From positions 1-64,000 of the forward strand of contig JAQSEB010000161.1 of the NCBI GenBank assembly GCA_030063045.1: a DNA stretch of 64,000 nt. Reading direction: 5' to 3'. Origin of the DNA: Pratylenchus scribneri (Eukaryota; Nematoda; Chromadorea; Rhabditida; Pratylenchidae). Below are positions 1 through 14,022 of the stretch, piece after piece. Position 1 is the stretch's first letter. Each line of letters opens with the position of its first letter. Made by a program: the position numbers and the translations under genes. The notes under the pieces are model-generated. The model saw only the letters and a list, made by a program, of their open reading frames with translations, was not told the DNA's origin and did not search any database.

Positions 1-171
1 ATACGATGGATATAAAAAAATTCCAAAAAGTTCAAAACCTAGGCCATAAAATGTTTCATATCCCTTAAATACCCCATATATGGCTATTATATATTTAAAA
101 ATTTATGAAAAATCAATATGGATGAATTGAATAAAAATAAATTGACGTTCGCCTGTAGAATTTGAAGGAGA
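1..171. repeat. Reference monomer of satellite A
   Basis: This first complete unit serves as the numbering reference. It differs from the following 22 units only by C at position 23. Landmarks: A-runs at 14-20, 25-29, 34-37, 97-101, 108-112 and 133-137; the palindrome CCTAGG at 39-44; the 10 bp palindrome CCATATATGG at 74-83; a GC-richer stretch GACGTTCGCCTG at 144-155. There are only three CpG dinucleotides, at 4-5, 146-147 and 150-151. The unit is 57 codons long, so any reading frame continues in phase between intact monomers. Confidence 0.95.
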
Positions 172-3100
172 ATACGATGGATATAAAAAAATTTCAAAAA
201 GTTCAAAACCTAGGCCATAAAATGTTTCATATCCCTTAAATACCCCATATATGGCTATTATATATTTAAAAATTTATGAAAAATCAATATGGATGAATTG
301 AATAAAAATAAATTGACGTTCGCCTGTAGAATTTGAAGGAGAATACGATGGATATAAAAAAATTTCAAAAAGTTCAAAACCTAGGCCATAAAATGTTTCA
401 TATCCCTTAAATACCCCATATATGGCTATTATATATTTAAAAATTTATGAAAAATCAATATGGATGAATTGAATAAAAATAAATTGACGTTCGCCTGTAG
501 AATTTGAAGGAGAATACGATGGATATAAAAAAATTTCAAAAAGTTCAAAACCTAGGCCATAAAATGTTTCATATCCCTTAAATACCCCATATATGGCTAT
601 TATATATTTAAAAATTTATGAAAAATCAATATGGATGAATTGAATAAAAATAAATTGACGTTCGCCTGTAGAATTTGAAGGAGAATACGATGGATATAAA
701 AAAATTTCAAAAAGTTCAAAACCTAGGCCATAAAATGTTTCATATCCCTTAAATACCCCATATATGGCTATTATATATTTAAAAATTTATGAAAAATCAA
801 TATGGATGAATTGAATAAAAATAAATTGACGTTCGCCTGTAGAATTTGAAGGAGAATACGATGGATATAAAAAAATTTCAAAAAGTTCAAAACCTAGGCC
901 ATAAAATGTTTCATATCCCTTAAATACCCCATATATGGCTATTATATATTTAAAAATTTATGAAAAATCAATATGGATGAATTGAATAAAAATAAATTGA
1001 CGTTCGCCTGTAGAATTTGAAGGAGAATACGATGGATATAAAAAAATTTCAAAAAGTTCAAAACCTAGGCCATAAAATGTTTCATATCCCTTAAATACCC
1101 CATATATGGCTATTATATATTTAAAAATTTATGAAAAATCAATATGGATGAATTGAATAAAAATAAATTGACGTTCGCCTGTAGAATTTGAAGGAGAATA
1201 CGATGGATATAAAAAAATTTCAAAAAGTTCAAAACCTAGGCCATAAAATGTTTCATATCCCTTAAATACCCCATATATGGCTATTATATATTTAAAAATT
1301 TATGAAAAATCAATATGGATGAATTGAATAAAAATAAATTGACGTTCGCCTGTAGAATTTGAAGGAGAATACGATGGATATAAAAAAATTTCAAAAAGTT
1401 CAAAACCTAGGCCATAAAATGTTTCATATCCCTTAAATACCCCATATATGGCTATTATATATTTAAAAATTTATGAAAAATCAATATGGATGAATTGAAT
1501 AAAAATAAATTGACGTTCGCCTGTAGAATTTGAAGGAGAATACGATGGATATAAAAAAATTTCAAAAAGTTCAAAACCTAGGCCATAAAATGTTTCATAT
1601 CCCTTAAATACCCCATATATGGCTATTATATATTTAAAAATTTATGAAAAATCAATATGGATGAATTGAATAAAAATAAATTGACGTTCGCCTGTAGAAT
1701 TTGAAGGAGAATACGATGGATATAAAAAAATTTCAAAAAGTTCAAAACCTAGGCCATAAAATGTTTCATATCCCTTAAATACCCCATATATGGCTATTAT
1801 ATATTTAAAAATTTATGAAAAATCAATATGGATGAATTGAATAAAAATAAATTGACGTTCGCCTGTAGAATTTGAAGGAGAATACGATGGATATAAAAAA
1901 ATTTCAAAAAGTTCAAAACCTAGGCCATAAAATGTTTCATATCCCTTAAATACCCCATATATGGCTATTATATATTTAAAAATTTATGAAAAATCAATAT
2001 GGATGAATTGAATAAAAATAAATTGACGTTCGCCTGTAGAATTTGAAGGAGAATACGATGGATATAAAAAAATTTCAAAAAGTTCAAAACCTAGGCCATA
2101 AAATGTTTCATATCCCTTAAATACCCCATATATGGCTATTATATATTTAAAAATTTATGAAAAATCAATATGGATGAATTGAATAAAAATAAATTGACGT
2201 TCGCCTGTAGAATTTGAAGGAGAATACGATGGATATAAAAAAATTTCAAAAAGTTCAAAACCTAGGCCATAAAATGTTTCATATCCCTTAAATACCCCAT
2301 ATATGGCTATTATATATTTAAAAATTTATGAAAAATCAATATGGATGAATTGAATAAAAATAAATTGACGTTCGCCTGTAGAATTTGAAGGAGAATACGA
2401 TGGATATAAAAAAATTTCAAAAAGTTCAAAACCTAGGCCATAAAATGTTTCATATCCCTTAAATACCCCATATATGGCTATTATATATTTAAAAATTTAT
2501 GAAAAATCAATATGGATGAATTGAATAAAAATAAATTGACGTTCGCCTGTAGAATTTGAAGGAGAATACGATGGATATAAAAAAATTTCAAAAAGTTCAA
2601 AACCTAGGCCATAAAATGTTTCATATCCCTTAAATACCCCATATATGGCTATTATATATTTAAAAATTTATGAAAAATCAATATGGATGAATTGAATAAA
2701 AATAAATTGACGTTCGCCTGTAGAATTTGAAGGAGAATACGATGGATATAAAAAAATTTCAAAAAGTTCAAAACCTAGGCCATAAAATGTTTCATATCCC
2801 TTAAATACCCCATATATGGCTATTATATATTTAAAAATTTATGAAAAATCAATATGGATGAATTGAATAAAAATAAATTGACGTTCGCCTGTAGAATTTG
2901 AAGGAGAATACGATGGATATAAAAAAATTTCAAAAAGTTCAAAACCTAGGCCATAAAATGTTTCATATCCCTTAAATACCCCATATATGGCTATTATATA
3001 TTTAAAAATTTATGAAAAATCAATATGGATGAATTGAATAAAAATAAATTGACGTTCGCCTGTAGAATTTGAAGGAGAATACGATGGATATAAAAAAATT

Positions 3101-3933
3101 TCAAAAAGTTCAAAACCTAGGCCATAAAATGTTTCATATCCCTTAAATACCCCATATATGGCTATTATATATTTAAAAATTTATGAAAAATCAATATGGA
3201 TGAATTGAATAAAAATAAATTGACGTTCGCCTGTAGAATTTGAAGGAGAATACGATGGATATAAAAAAATTTCAAAAAGTTCAAAACCTAGGCCATAAAA
3301 TGTTTCATATCCCTTAAATACCCCATATATGGCTATTATATATTTAAAAATTTATGAAAAATCAATATGGATGAATTGAATAAAAATAAATTGACGTTCG
3401 CCTGTAGAATTTGAAGGAGAATACGATGGATATAAAAAAATTTCAAAAAGTTCAAAACCTAGGCCATAAAATGTTTCATATCCCTTAAATACCCCATATA
3501 TGGCTATTATATATTTAAAAATTTATGAAAAATCAATATGGATGAATTGAATAAAAATAAATTGACGTTCGCCTGTAGAATTTGAAGGAGAATACGATGG
3601 ATATAAAAAAATTTCAAAAAGTTCAAAACCTAGGCCATAAAATGTTTCATATCCCTTAAATACCCCATATATGGCTATTATATATTTAAAAATTTATGAA
3701 AAATCAATATGGATGAATTGAATAAAAATAAATTGACGTTCGCCTGTAGAATTTGAAGGAGAATACGATGGATATAAAAAAATTTCAAAAAGTTCAAAAC
3801 CTAGGCCATAAAATGTTTCATATCCCTTAAATACCCCATATATGGCTATTATATATTTAAAAATTTATGAAAAATCAATATGGATGAATTGAATAAAAAT
3901 AAATTGACGTTCGCCTGTAGAATTTGAAGGAGA
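172..3933. repeat. Homogenised block: 22 identical-looking monomers
   Basis: Units 2-23 read the same at every diagnostic site (T11, T23, T31, C44, T61, A68, T96, T104, G121, T142, A166), and I saw no difference between them by eye. Such identity over 3.8 kb contrasts with the variable monomers to the right and suggests very recent amplification or conversion. An assembly artefact cannot be excluded from sequence alone. Confidence 0.9.
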
Positions 3934-4788
3934 ATACGATGGATATAAAAAAATTCCAAAAAGTTCAAAACCTAGGCCATAAAATGTTTCATATCCCTTA
4001 AATACCCCATATATGGCTATTATATATTTAAAAATTTATGAAAAATCAATATGGAGGAATTGAATAAAAATAAATTGACGTTCGCCTGTAGAATTTGATG
4101 GAGAATACGATGGAAATAAAAAAATTTCAAAAAGTTCAAAACCTAGGCCATAAAATGTTTCATATCCCTTAAATACCCCATATATGGCTATTATATATTT
4201 AAAAATTTATGAAAAATCAATATGGATGAATTGAATAAAAATAAAGTGACGTTCGCCTGTAGAATTTGAAGGAGAATACGATGGATATAAAAAAATTCCA
4301 AAAAGTTCAAAACCTAGGCCATAAAATGTTTCATATCCCTTAAATACCCCATATATGGCTATTATATATTTAAAAATTTATGAAAAATCAATATGGATGA
4401 ATTGAATAAAAATAAACTGACGTTCGCCTGTAGAATTTGATGGAGAATACGATGGAAATAAAAAAATTCCAAAAAGTTCAAAACCTAGGTCATAAAATGT
4501 TTCATACCCCTTAAATACCCCATATATGGCTATTATATATTTAAAAATTTATGAAAAATCAATATGGATGAATTGAATAAAAATAAATTGACGTTCGCCT
4601 GTAGAATTTGATGGAGAATACGATGGAAATAAAAAAATTTCAAAAAGTTCAAAACCTAGGCCATAAAATGTTTCATATCCCTTAAATACCCCATATATGG
4701 CTATTATATATTTAAAAATTTATGAAAAATCAATATGGATGAATTGAATAAAAATAAATTGACGTTCGCCTGTAGAATTTGAAGGAGA
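3934..4788. repeat. Five-monomer variant island inside the homogenised block
   Basis: Units 24-28 carry variants absent on both sides: C23 and G123 (unit 24), A11 and T166 (unit 25), C23 with G142 before it (unit 26), A11, T44 and C61 (unit 27), A11 (unit 28). The first three recur in the same order at 6499-7011, exactly 15 monomers (2565 bp) away. This fits a duplicated tract with homogenised units between the two copies. Confidence 0.85.
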
Positions 4789-6498
4789 ATACGATGGATA
4801 TAAAAAAATTTCAAAAAGTTCAAAACCTAGGCCATAAAATGTTTCATATCCCTTAAATACCCCATATATGGCTATTATATATTTAAAAATTTATGAAAAA
4901 TCAATATGGATGAATTGAATAAAAATAAATTGACGTTCGCCTGTAGAATTTGAAGGAGAATACGATGGATATAAAAAAATTTCAAAAAGTTCAAAACCTA
5001 GGCCATAAAATGTTTCATATCCCTTAAATACCCCATATATGGCTATTATATATTTAAAAATTTATGAAAAATCAATATGGATGAATTGAATAAAAATAAA
5101 TTGACGTTCGCCTGTAGAATTTGAAGGAGAATACGATGGATATAAAAAAATTTCAAAAAGTTCAAAACCTAGGCCATAAAATGTTTCATATCCCTTAAAT
5201 ACCCCATATATGGCTATTATATATTTAAAAATTTATGAAAAATCAATATGGATGAATTGAATAAAAATAAATTGACGTTCGCCTGTAGAATTTGAAGGAG
5301 AATACGATGGATATAAAAAAATTTCAAAAAGTTCAAAACCTAGGCCATAAAATGTTTCATATCCCTTAAATACCCCATATATGGCTATTATATATTTAAA
5401 AATTTATGAAAAATCAATATGGATGAATTGAATAAAAATAAATTGACGTTCGCCTGTAGAATTTGAAGGAGAATACGATGGATATAAAAAAATTTCAAAA
5501 AGTTCAAAACCTAGGCCATAAAATGTTTCATATCCCTTAAATACCCCATATATGGCTATTATATATTTAAAAATTTATGAAAAATCAATATGGATGAATT
5601 GAATAAAAATAAATTGACGTTCGCCTGTAGAATTTGAAGGAGAATACGATGGATATAAAAAAATTTCAAAAAGTTCAAAACCTAGGCCATAAAATGTTTC
5701 ATATCCCTTAAATACCCCATATATGGCTATTATATATTTAAAAATTTATGAAAAATCAATATGGATGAATTGAATAAAAATAAATTGACGTTCGCCTGTA
5801 GAATTTGAAGGAGAATACGATGGATATAAAAAAATTTCAAAAAGTTCAAAACCTAGGCCATAAAATGTTTCATATCCCTTAAATACCCCATATATGGCTA
5901 TTATATATTTAAAAATTTATGAAAAATCAATATGGATGAATTGAATAAAAATAAATTGACGTTCGCCTGTAGAATTTGAAGGAGAATACGATGGATATAA
6001 AAAAATTTCAAAAAGTTCAAAACCTAGGCCATAAAATGTTTCATATCCCTTAAATACCCCATATATGGCTATTATATATTTAAAAATTTATGAAAAATCA
6101 ATATGGATGAATTGAATAAAAATAAATTGACGTTCGCCTGTAGAATTTGAAGGAGAATACGATGGATATAAAAAAATTTCAAAAAGTTCAAAACCTAGGC
6201 CATAAAATGTTTCATATCCCTTAAATACCCCATATATGGCTATTATATATTTAAAAATTTATGAAAAATCAATATGGATGAATTGAATAAAAATAAATTG
6301 ACGTTCGCCTGTAGAATTTGAAGGAGAATACGATGGATATAAAAAAATTTCAAAAAGTTCAAAACCTAGGCCATAAAATGTTTCATATCCCTTAAATACC
6401 CCATATATGGCTATTATATATTTAAAAATTTATGAAAAATCAATATGGATGAATTGAATAAAAATAAATTGACGTTCGCCTGTAGAATTTGAAGGAGA
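4789..6498. repeat. Second homogenised run: 10 monomers
   Basis: Units 29-38 match the type of the 172-3933 block at all diagnostic sites. They are enclosed by the variant island on the left and its partial repeat on the right, so the two homogenised runs probably derive from one amplified tract. Confidence 0.88.
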
Positions 6499-9064
6499 AT
6501 ACGATGGATATAAAAAAATTCCAAAAAGTTCAAAACCTAGGCCATAAAATGTTTCATATCCCTTAAATACCCCATATATGGCTATTATATATTTAAAAAT
6601 TTATGAAAAATCAATATGGAGGAATTGAATAAAAATAAATTGACGTTCGCCTGTAGAATTTGATGGAGAATACGATGGAAATAAAAAAATTTCAAAAAGT
6701 TCAAAACCTAGGCCATAAAATGTTTCATATCCCTTAAATACCCCATATATGGCTATTATATATTTAAAAATTTATGAAAAATCAATATGGATGAATTGAA
6801 TAAAAATAAAGTGACGTTCGCCTGTAGAATTTGAAGGAGAATACGATGGATATAAAAAAATTCCAAAAAGTTCAAAACCTAGGCCATAAAATGTTTCATA
6901 TCCCTTAAATACCCCATATATGGCTATTATATATTTAAAAATTTATGAAAAATCAATATGGAGGAATTGAATAAAAATAAATTGACGTTCGCCTGTAGAA
7001 TTTGATGGAGAATACGATGGAAATAAAAAAATTTCAAAAAGTTCAAAACCTAGGCCATAAAATGTTTCATATCCCTTAAATACCTCATATATGGCTATTA
7101 TATATTCAAAAATTTATGAAAAATCAATATGGATGAATTGAATAAAAATAAAGTGACGTTCGCCTGTAGAATTTGATGGAGAATACGATGGAAATAAAAA
7201 AATTCCAAAAAGTTCAAAACCTAGGTCATAAAATGTTTCATACCCCTTAGATACCCCATATATGGCTATTATATATTTAAAAATTCATGAAAAATCAATA
7301 TGGATGAATTGAATAAAAATAAATTGACGTTCGCCTGTAGTATTTGAAGGAGAATACGATGGATATAAAAAAATTCCAAAAAGTTCAAAATCTAGGCCAT
7401 AAAATGTTTCATACCCCTTAGATACCCCATATATGGCTATTATATATTTAAAAATTTATGAAAAATCAATATGGATGAATTGAATAAAAATAAACTGACG
7501 TTCGCCTGTAGAATTTGAAGGAGAATACGATGGATATAAAAAAATTCCAAAAAGTTCAAAACCTAGGCCATAAAATGTTTCATATCCCTTAAATACCCCA
7601 TATATGGCTATTATATATTTAAAAATTTATGAAAAATCAATATGGAGGAATTGAATAAAAATAAATTGACGTTCGCCTGTAGAATTTGATGGAGAATACG
7701 ATGGATAAAAAAAAATTCCAAAAAGTTCAAAACCTAGGTCATAAAATGTTTCATACCCCTTAAATACCCCATATATGGCTATTATATATTTAAAAATTCA
7801 TAAAAAAATCAATATTTAGGAATTGAATAAAAATAAAGTGACGTTCGCCTGTAGAATTTGAAGGAGAATACGATGGATATAAAAAAATTCCAAAAAGTTC
7901 AAAACCTAGGCCATAAAATGTTTCATATCCCTTAAATACCTCATATATGGCTATTATATATTCAAAAATTTATGAAAAATCAATATGGATGAATTGAATA
8001 AAAATAAACTGACGTTCGCCTGTAGAATTTGATGGAGAATACGATGGATATAAAAAAATTCCAAAAAGTTCAAAACCTAGGTCATAAAATGTTTCATACC
8101 CATTAAATACCCCATATATGGCTATTATATATTTAAAAATTCATGAAAAATCAATATGGATGAATTGAATAAAAATAAACTGACGTTCGCCTGTAGAATT
8201 TGATGGAGAATACGATGGAAATAAAAAAATTCCAAAAAGATCAAAACCTAGGTCATAAAATGTTTCATACCCCTTAAATACCCCATATATGGCTATTATA
8301 TATTTAAAAATTCATGAAAAATCAATATGGATGAATTGAATAAAAATAAACTGACGTTCGCCTGTAGAATTTGATGGAGAATACGATGGAAATAAAAAAA
8401 TTCCAAAAAGTTCAAAACCTAGGTCATAAAATGTTTCATACCCCTTAGATACCCCATATATGGCTATTATATATTTAAAAATTGATGAAAAATCAATATG
8501 GATGAATTGAATAAAAATAAACTGACGTTCGCCTGTAGAATTTGAAGGAGAATACGATGGATATAAAAAAATTCCAAAAAGTTCAAAACCTAGGCCATAA
8601 AATGTTTCATACCCCTTAAATACCCCATATATGGCTATTATATATTTAAAAATTTATGAAAAATCAATATGGATGAATTGAATAAAAATAAACTGACGTT
8701 CGCCTGTAGAATTTGATGGAGAATACGATGGATATAAAAAAATTCCAAAAAGTTCAAAACCTAGGTCATAAAATGTTTCATACCCCTTAAATACCCCATA
8801 TATGGCTATTATATATTCAAAAATTTATGAAAAATCAATATGGATGAATTGAATAAAAATAAAGTGACGTTCGCCTGTAGAATTTGATGGAGAATACGAT
8901 GGATATAAAAAAATTCCAAAAAGTTCAAAACCTAGGTCATAAAATGTTTCATACCTCTTAAATACCCCATATATGGCTATTATATATTTAAAAATTTATG
9001 AAAAATCAATATGAATGAATTGAATAAAAATAAACTGACGTTCGCCTGTAGAATTTGATGGAGA
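6499..9064. repeat. Mixed-subtype satellite A, 15 monomers
   Basis: Monomers alternate between A11/T11, A166/T166, C44/T44 and T142/C142/G142 types. The unit near 7338 has T at position 159 (GTAGTATTT instead of GTAGAATTT), a marker that returns at 15199, 17764, 19132, 38236, 40460, 40631, 41659, 41830 and 45422. Around 7800 lies the first monomer with the ATATTTAGG variant in place of ATATGGATG, together with a longer A-run. There is no gene or insertion. Confidence 0.85.
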
Positions 9065-11457
9065 ATATGATGGATATAAAAAAATTCCAAAAAGTTCAAA
9101 ACCTAGGTCATAAAATGTTTCATACCTCTTAAATACCTCATATATGGCTATTATATATTTAAAAATTTATGAAAAATCAATATGAATGAATTGAATAAAA
9201 ATAAACTGACGTTCGCCTGTAGAATTTGATGGAGAATACGATGGAAATAAAAAAATTCCAAAAAGTTCAAAACCTAGGTCATAAAATGTTTCATACCCCT
9301 TAAATACCCCATATATGGCTATTATATATTTAAAAATTTATGAAAAATCAATATGGATGAATTGAATAAAAATAAACTGACGTTCGCCTGTAGAATTTGA
9401 TGGAGAATACGATGGAAATAAAAAAATTCCAAAAAGTTCAAAACCTAGGTCATAAAATGTTTCATACCCCTTAAATACCCCATATATGGCTATTATATAT
9501 TTAAAAATTTATGAAAAATCAATATGGATGAATTGAATAAAAATAAAGTGACGTTCGCCTGTAGAATTTGATGGAGAATACGATGGATATAAAAAAATTC
9601 CAAAAAGTTCAAAACCTAGGTCATAAAATGTTTCATACCTCTTAAATACCCCATATATGGCTATTATATATTTAAAAATTTATGAAAAATCAATATGAAT
9701 GAATTGAATAAAAATAAAGTGACGTTCGCCTGTAGAATTTGATGGAGAATACGATGGATATAAAAAAATTCCAAAAAGTTCAAAACCTAGGTCATAAAAT
9801 GTTTCATACCCCTTAAATACCCCATATATGGCTATTATATATTTAAAAATTTATGAAAAATCAATATGGATGAATTGAATAAAAATAAAGTGACGTTCGC
9901 CTGTAGAATTTGATGGAGAATACGATGGATATAAAAAAATTCCAAAAAGTTCAAAACCTAGGTCATAAAATGTTTCATACCTCTTAAATACCCCATATAT
10001 GGCTATTATATATTTAAAAATTTATGAAAAATCAATATGAATGAATTGAATAAAAATAAACTGACGTTCGCCTGTAGAATTTGATGGAGAATATGATGGA
10101 TATAAAAAAATTCCAAAAAGTTCAAAACCTAGGTCATAAAATGTTTCATACCTCTTAAATACCCCATATATGGCTATTATATATTTAAAAATTTATGAAA
10201 AATCAATATGAATGAATTGAATAAAAATAAAGTGACGTTCGCCTGTAGAATTTGATGGAGAATACGATGGATATAAAAAAATTCCAAAAAGTTCAAAACC
10301 TAGGTCATAAAATGTTTCATACCCCTTAAATACCCCATATATGGCTATTATATATTTAAAAATTTATGAAAAATCAATATGGATGAATTGAATAAAAATA
10401 AAGTGACGTTCGCCTGTAGAATTTGATGGAGAATACGATGGATATAAAAAAATTCCAAAAAGTTCAAAACCTAGGTCATAAAATGTTTCATACCTCTTAA
10501 ATACCCCATATATGGCTATTATATATTTAAAAATTTATGAAAAATCAATATGAATGAATTGAATAAAAATAAAGTGACGTTCGCCTGTAGAATTTGATGG
10601 AGAATACGATGGATATAAAAAAATTCCAAAAAGTTCAAAACCTAGGTCATAAAATGTTTCATACCCCTTAAATACCCCATATATGGCTATTATATATTTA
10701 AAAATTTATGAAAAATCAATATGGATGAATTGAATAAAAATAAAGTGACGTTCGCCTGTAGAATTTGATGGAGAATACGATGGAAATAAAAAAATTCCAA
10801 AAAGTTCAAAACCTAGGTCATAAAATGTTTCATACCCCTTAAATACCCCATATATGGCTATTATATATTTAAAAATTTATGAAAAATCAATATGGATGAA
10901 TTGAATAAAAATAAAGTGACGTTCGCCTGTAGAATTTGATGGAGAATACGATGGATATAAAAAAATTCCAAAAAGTTCAAAACCTAGGTCATAAAATGTT
11001 TCATACCTCTTAAATACCCCATATATGGCTATTATATATTTAAAAATTTATGAAAAATCAATATGAATGAATTGAATAAAAATAAAGTGACGTTCGCCTG
11101 TAGAATTTGATGGAGAATACGATGGATATAAAAAAATTCCAAAAAGTTCAAAACCTAGGTCATAAAATGTTTATACCCCTTAAATACCCCATATATGGCT
11201 ATTATATATTTAAAAATTTATGAAAAATCAATATGGATGAATTGAATAAAAATAAAGTGACGTTCGCCTGTAGAATTTGATGGAGAATACGATGGATATA
11301 AAAAAATTCCAAAAAGTTCAAAACCTAGGTCATAAAATGTTTCATACCTCTTAAATACCCCATATATGGCTATTATATATTTAAAAATTTATGAAAAATC
11401 AATATGAATGAATTGAATAAAAATAAACTGACGTTCGCCTGTAGAATTTGATGGAGA
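9065..11457. repeat. Irregular higher-order block, 6-mer then 8-mer
   Basis: Monomers starting ATATGATGG (position 4 C to T) sit at 9065, 10091 and 11458, giving spacings of 6 units (1026 bp) and 8 units less one base (1367 bp). The lost base is a missing C near 11172. Between them, T63/A121 monomers and C63/G121 monomers largely alternate, a dimer-like pattern. Confidence 0.8.
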
Positions 11458-14022
11458 ATATGATGGATATAAAAAAATTCCAAAAAGTTCAAAACCTAGG
11501 TCATAAAATGTTTCATACCTCTTAAATACCCCATATATGGCTATTATATATTTAAAAATTTATGAAAAATCAATATGAATGAATTGAATAAAAATAAACT
11601 GACGTTCGCCTGTAGAATTTGATGGAGAATACGATGGAAATAAAAAAATTCCAAAAAGTTCAAAACCTAGGTCATAAAATGTTTCATACCCCTTAAATAC
11701 CCCATATATGGCTATTATATATTTAAAAATTTATGAAAAATCAATATGGATGAATTGAATAAAAATAAACTGACGTTCGCCTGTAGAATTTGATGGAGAA
11801 TACGATGGAAATAAAAAAATTCCAAAAAGTTCAAAACCTAGGTCATAAAATGTTTCATACCCCTTAAATACCCCATATATGGCTATTATATATTTAAAAA
11901 TTTATGAAAAATCAATATGGATGAATTGAATAAAAATAAAGTGACGTTCGCCTGTAGAATTTGATGGAGAATACGATGGAAATAAAAAAATTCCAAAAAG
12001 TTCAAAACCTAGGTCATAAAATGTTTCATACCCCTTAAATACCCCATATATGGCTATTATATATTCAAAAATTTATGAAAAATCAATATGGATGAATTGA
12101 ATAAAAATAAAGTGACGTTCGCCTGTAGAATTTGATGGAGAATACGATGGATATAAAAAAATTCCAAAAAGTTCAAAACCTAGGTCATAAAATGTTTCAT
12201 ACCTCTTAAATACCCCATATATGGCTATTATATATTTAAAAATTTATGAAAAATCAATATGAATGAATTGAATAAAAATAAACTGACGTTCGCCTGTAGA
12301 ATTTGATGGAGAATATGATGGATATAAAAAAATTCCAAAAAGTTCAAAACCTAGGTCATAAAATGTTTCATACCTCTTAAATACCCCATATATGGCTATT
12401 ATATATTTAAAAATTTATGAAAAATCAATATGAATGAATTGAATAAAAATAAACTGACGTTCGCCTGTAGAATTTGATGGAGAATACGATGGAAATAAAA
12501 AAATTCCAAAAAGTTCAAAACCTAGGTCATAAAATGTTTCATACCCCTTAAATACCCCATATATGGCTATTATATATTTAAAAATTTATGAAAAATCAAT
12601 ATGGATGAATTGAATAAAAATAAACTGACGTTCGCCTGTAGAATTTGATGGAGAATACGATGGAAATAAAAAAATTCCAAAAAGTTCAAAACCTAGGTCA
12701 TAAAATGTTTCATACCCCTTAAATACCCCATATATGGCTATTATATATTTAAAAATTTATGAAAAATCAATATGGATGAATTGAATAAAAATAAACTGAC
12801 GTTCGCCTGTAGAATTTGATGGAGAATACGATGGAAATAAAAAAATTCCAAAAAGTTCAAAACCTAGGTCATAAAATGTTTCATACCCCTTAAATACCCC
12901 ATATATGGCTATTATATATTCAAAAATTTATGAAAAATCAATATGGATGAATTGAATAAAAATAAAGTGACGTTCGCCTGTAGAATTTGATGGAGAATAC
13001 GATGGATATAAAAAAATTCCAAAAAGTTCAAAACCTAGGTCATAAAATGTTTCATACCTCTTAAATACCCCATATATGGCTATTATATATTTAAAAATTT
13101 ATGAAAAATCAATATGAATGAATTGAATAAAAATAAACTGACGTTCGCCTGTAGAATTTGATGGAGAATATGATGGATATAAAAAAATTCCAAAAAGTTC
13201 AAAACCTAGGTCATAAAATGTTTCATACCTCTTAAATACCCCATATATGGCTATTATATATTTAAAAATTTATGAAAAATCAATATGAATGAATTGAATA
13301 AAAATAAACTGACGTTCGCCTGTAGAATTTGATGGAGAATACGATGGAAATAAAAAAATTCCAAAAAGTTCAAAACCTAGGTCATAAAATGTTTCATACC
13401 CCTTAAATACCCCATATATGGCTATTATATATTTAAAAATTTATGAAAAATCAATATGGATGAATTGAATAAAAATAAACTGACGTTCGCCTGTAGAATT
13501 TGATGGAGAATACGATGGAAATAAAAAAATTCCAAAAAGTTCAAAACCTAGGTCATAAAATGTTTCATACCCCTTAAATACCCCATATATGGCTATTATA
13601 TATTTAAAAATTTATGAAAAATCAATATGGATGAATTGAATAAAAATAAACTGACGTTCGCCTGTAGAATTTGATGGAGAATACGATGGATATAAAAAAA
13701 TTCCAAAAAGTTCAAAACCTAGGTCATAAAATGTTTCATACCCCTTAAATACCCCATATATGGCTATTATATATTCAAAAATTTATGAAAAATCAATATG
13801 GATGAATTGAATAAAAATAAAGTGACGTTCGCCTGTAGAATTTGATGGAGAATACGATGGATATAAAAAAATTCCAAAAAGTTCAAAACCTAGGTCATAA
13901 AATGTTTCATACCTCTTAAATACCCCATATATGGCTATTATATATTTAAAAATTTATGAAAAATCAATATGAATGAATTGAATAAAAATAAATTGACGTT
14001 CGCCTGTAGAATTTGATGGAGA
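11458..14022. repeat. Higher-order repeat: 855 bp pentamer, three copies
   Basis: Copies begin at 11458, 12313 and 13168, each with the rare ATATGATGG start. The order in each copy is T4 unit with T63 and A121; two A11 units with T96; one unit with C96 followed by G142; then a T11 unit with T63 and A121. Differences are few: position 142 of the third unit in copy 1, and T11 in the fourth unit of copy 3. This is the clearest multi-monomer periodicity in the window. Confidence 0.88.

Noticed and set aside
147..163. CENP-B box in the monomer's GTTCGCCTGTAG stretch
   Set aside because: TTCG is present but the required A and CGGG positions do not match on either strand.
166..180. Ribosome-binding site and start (GAAGGAG followed by ATACGATG) in each monomer
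   Set aside because: It looks like a Shine-Dalgarno plus ATG, but the frame that follows closes within the same monomer and the window is eukaryotic satellite DNA.
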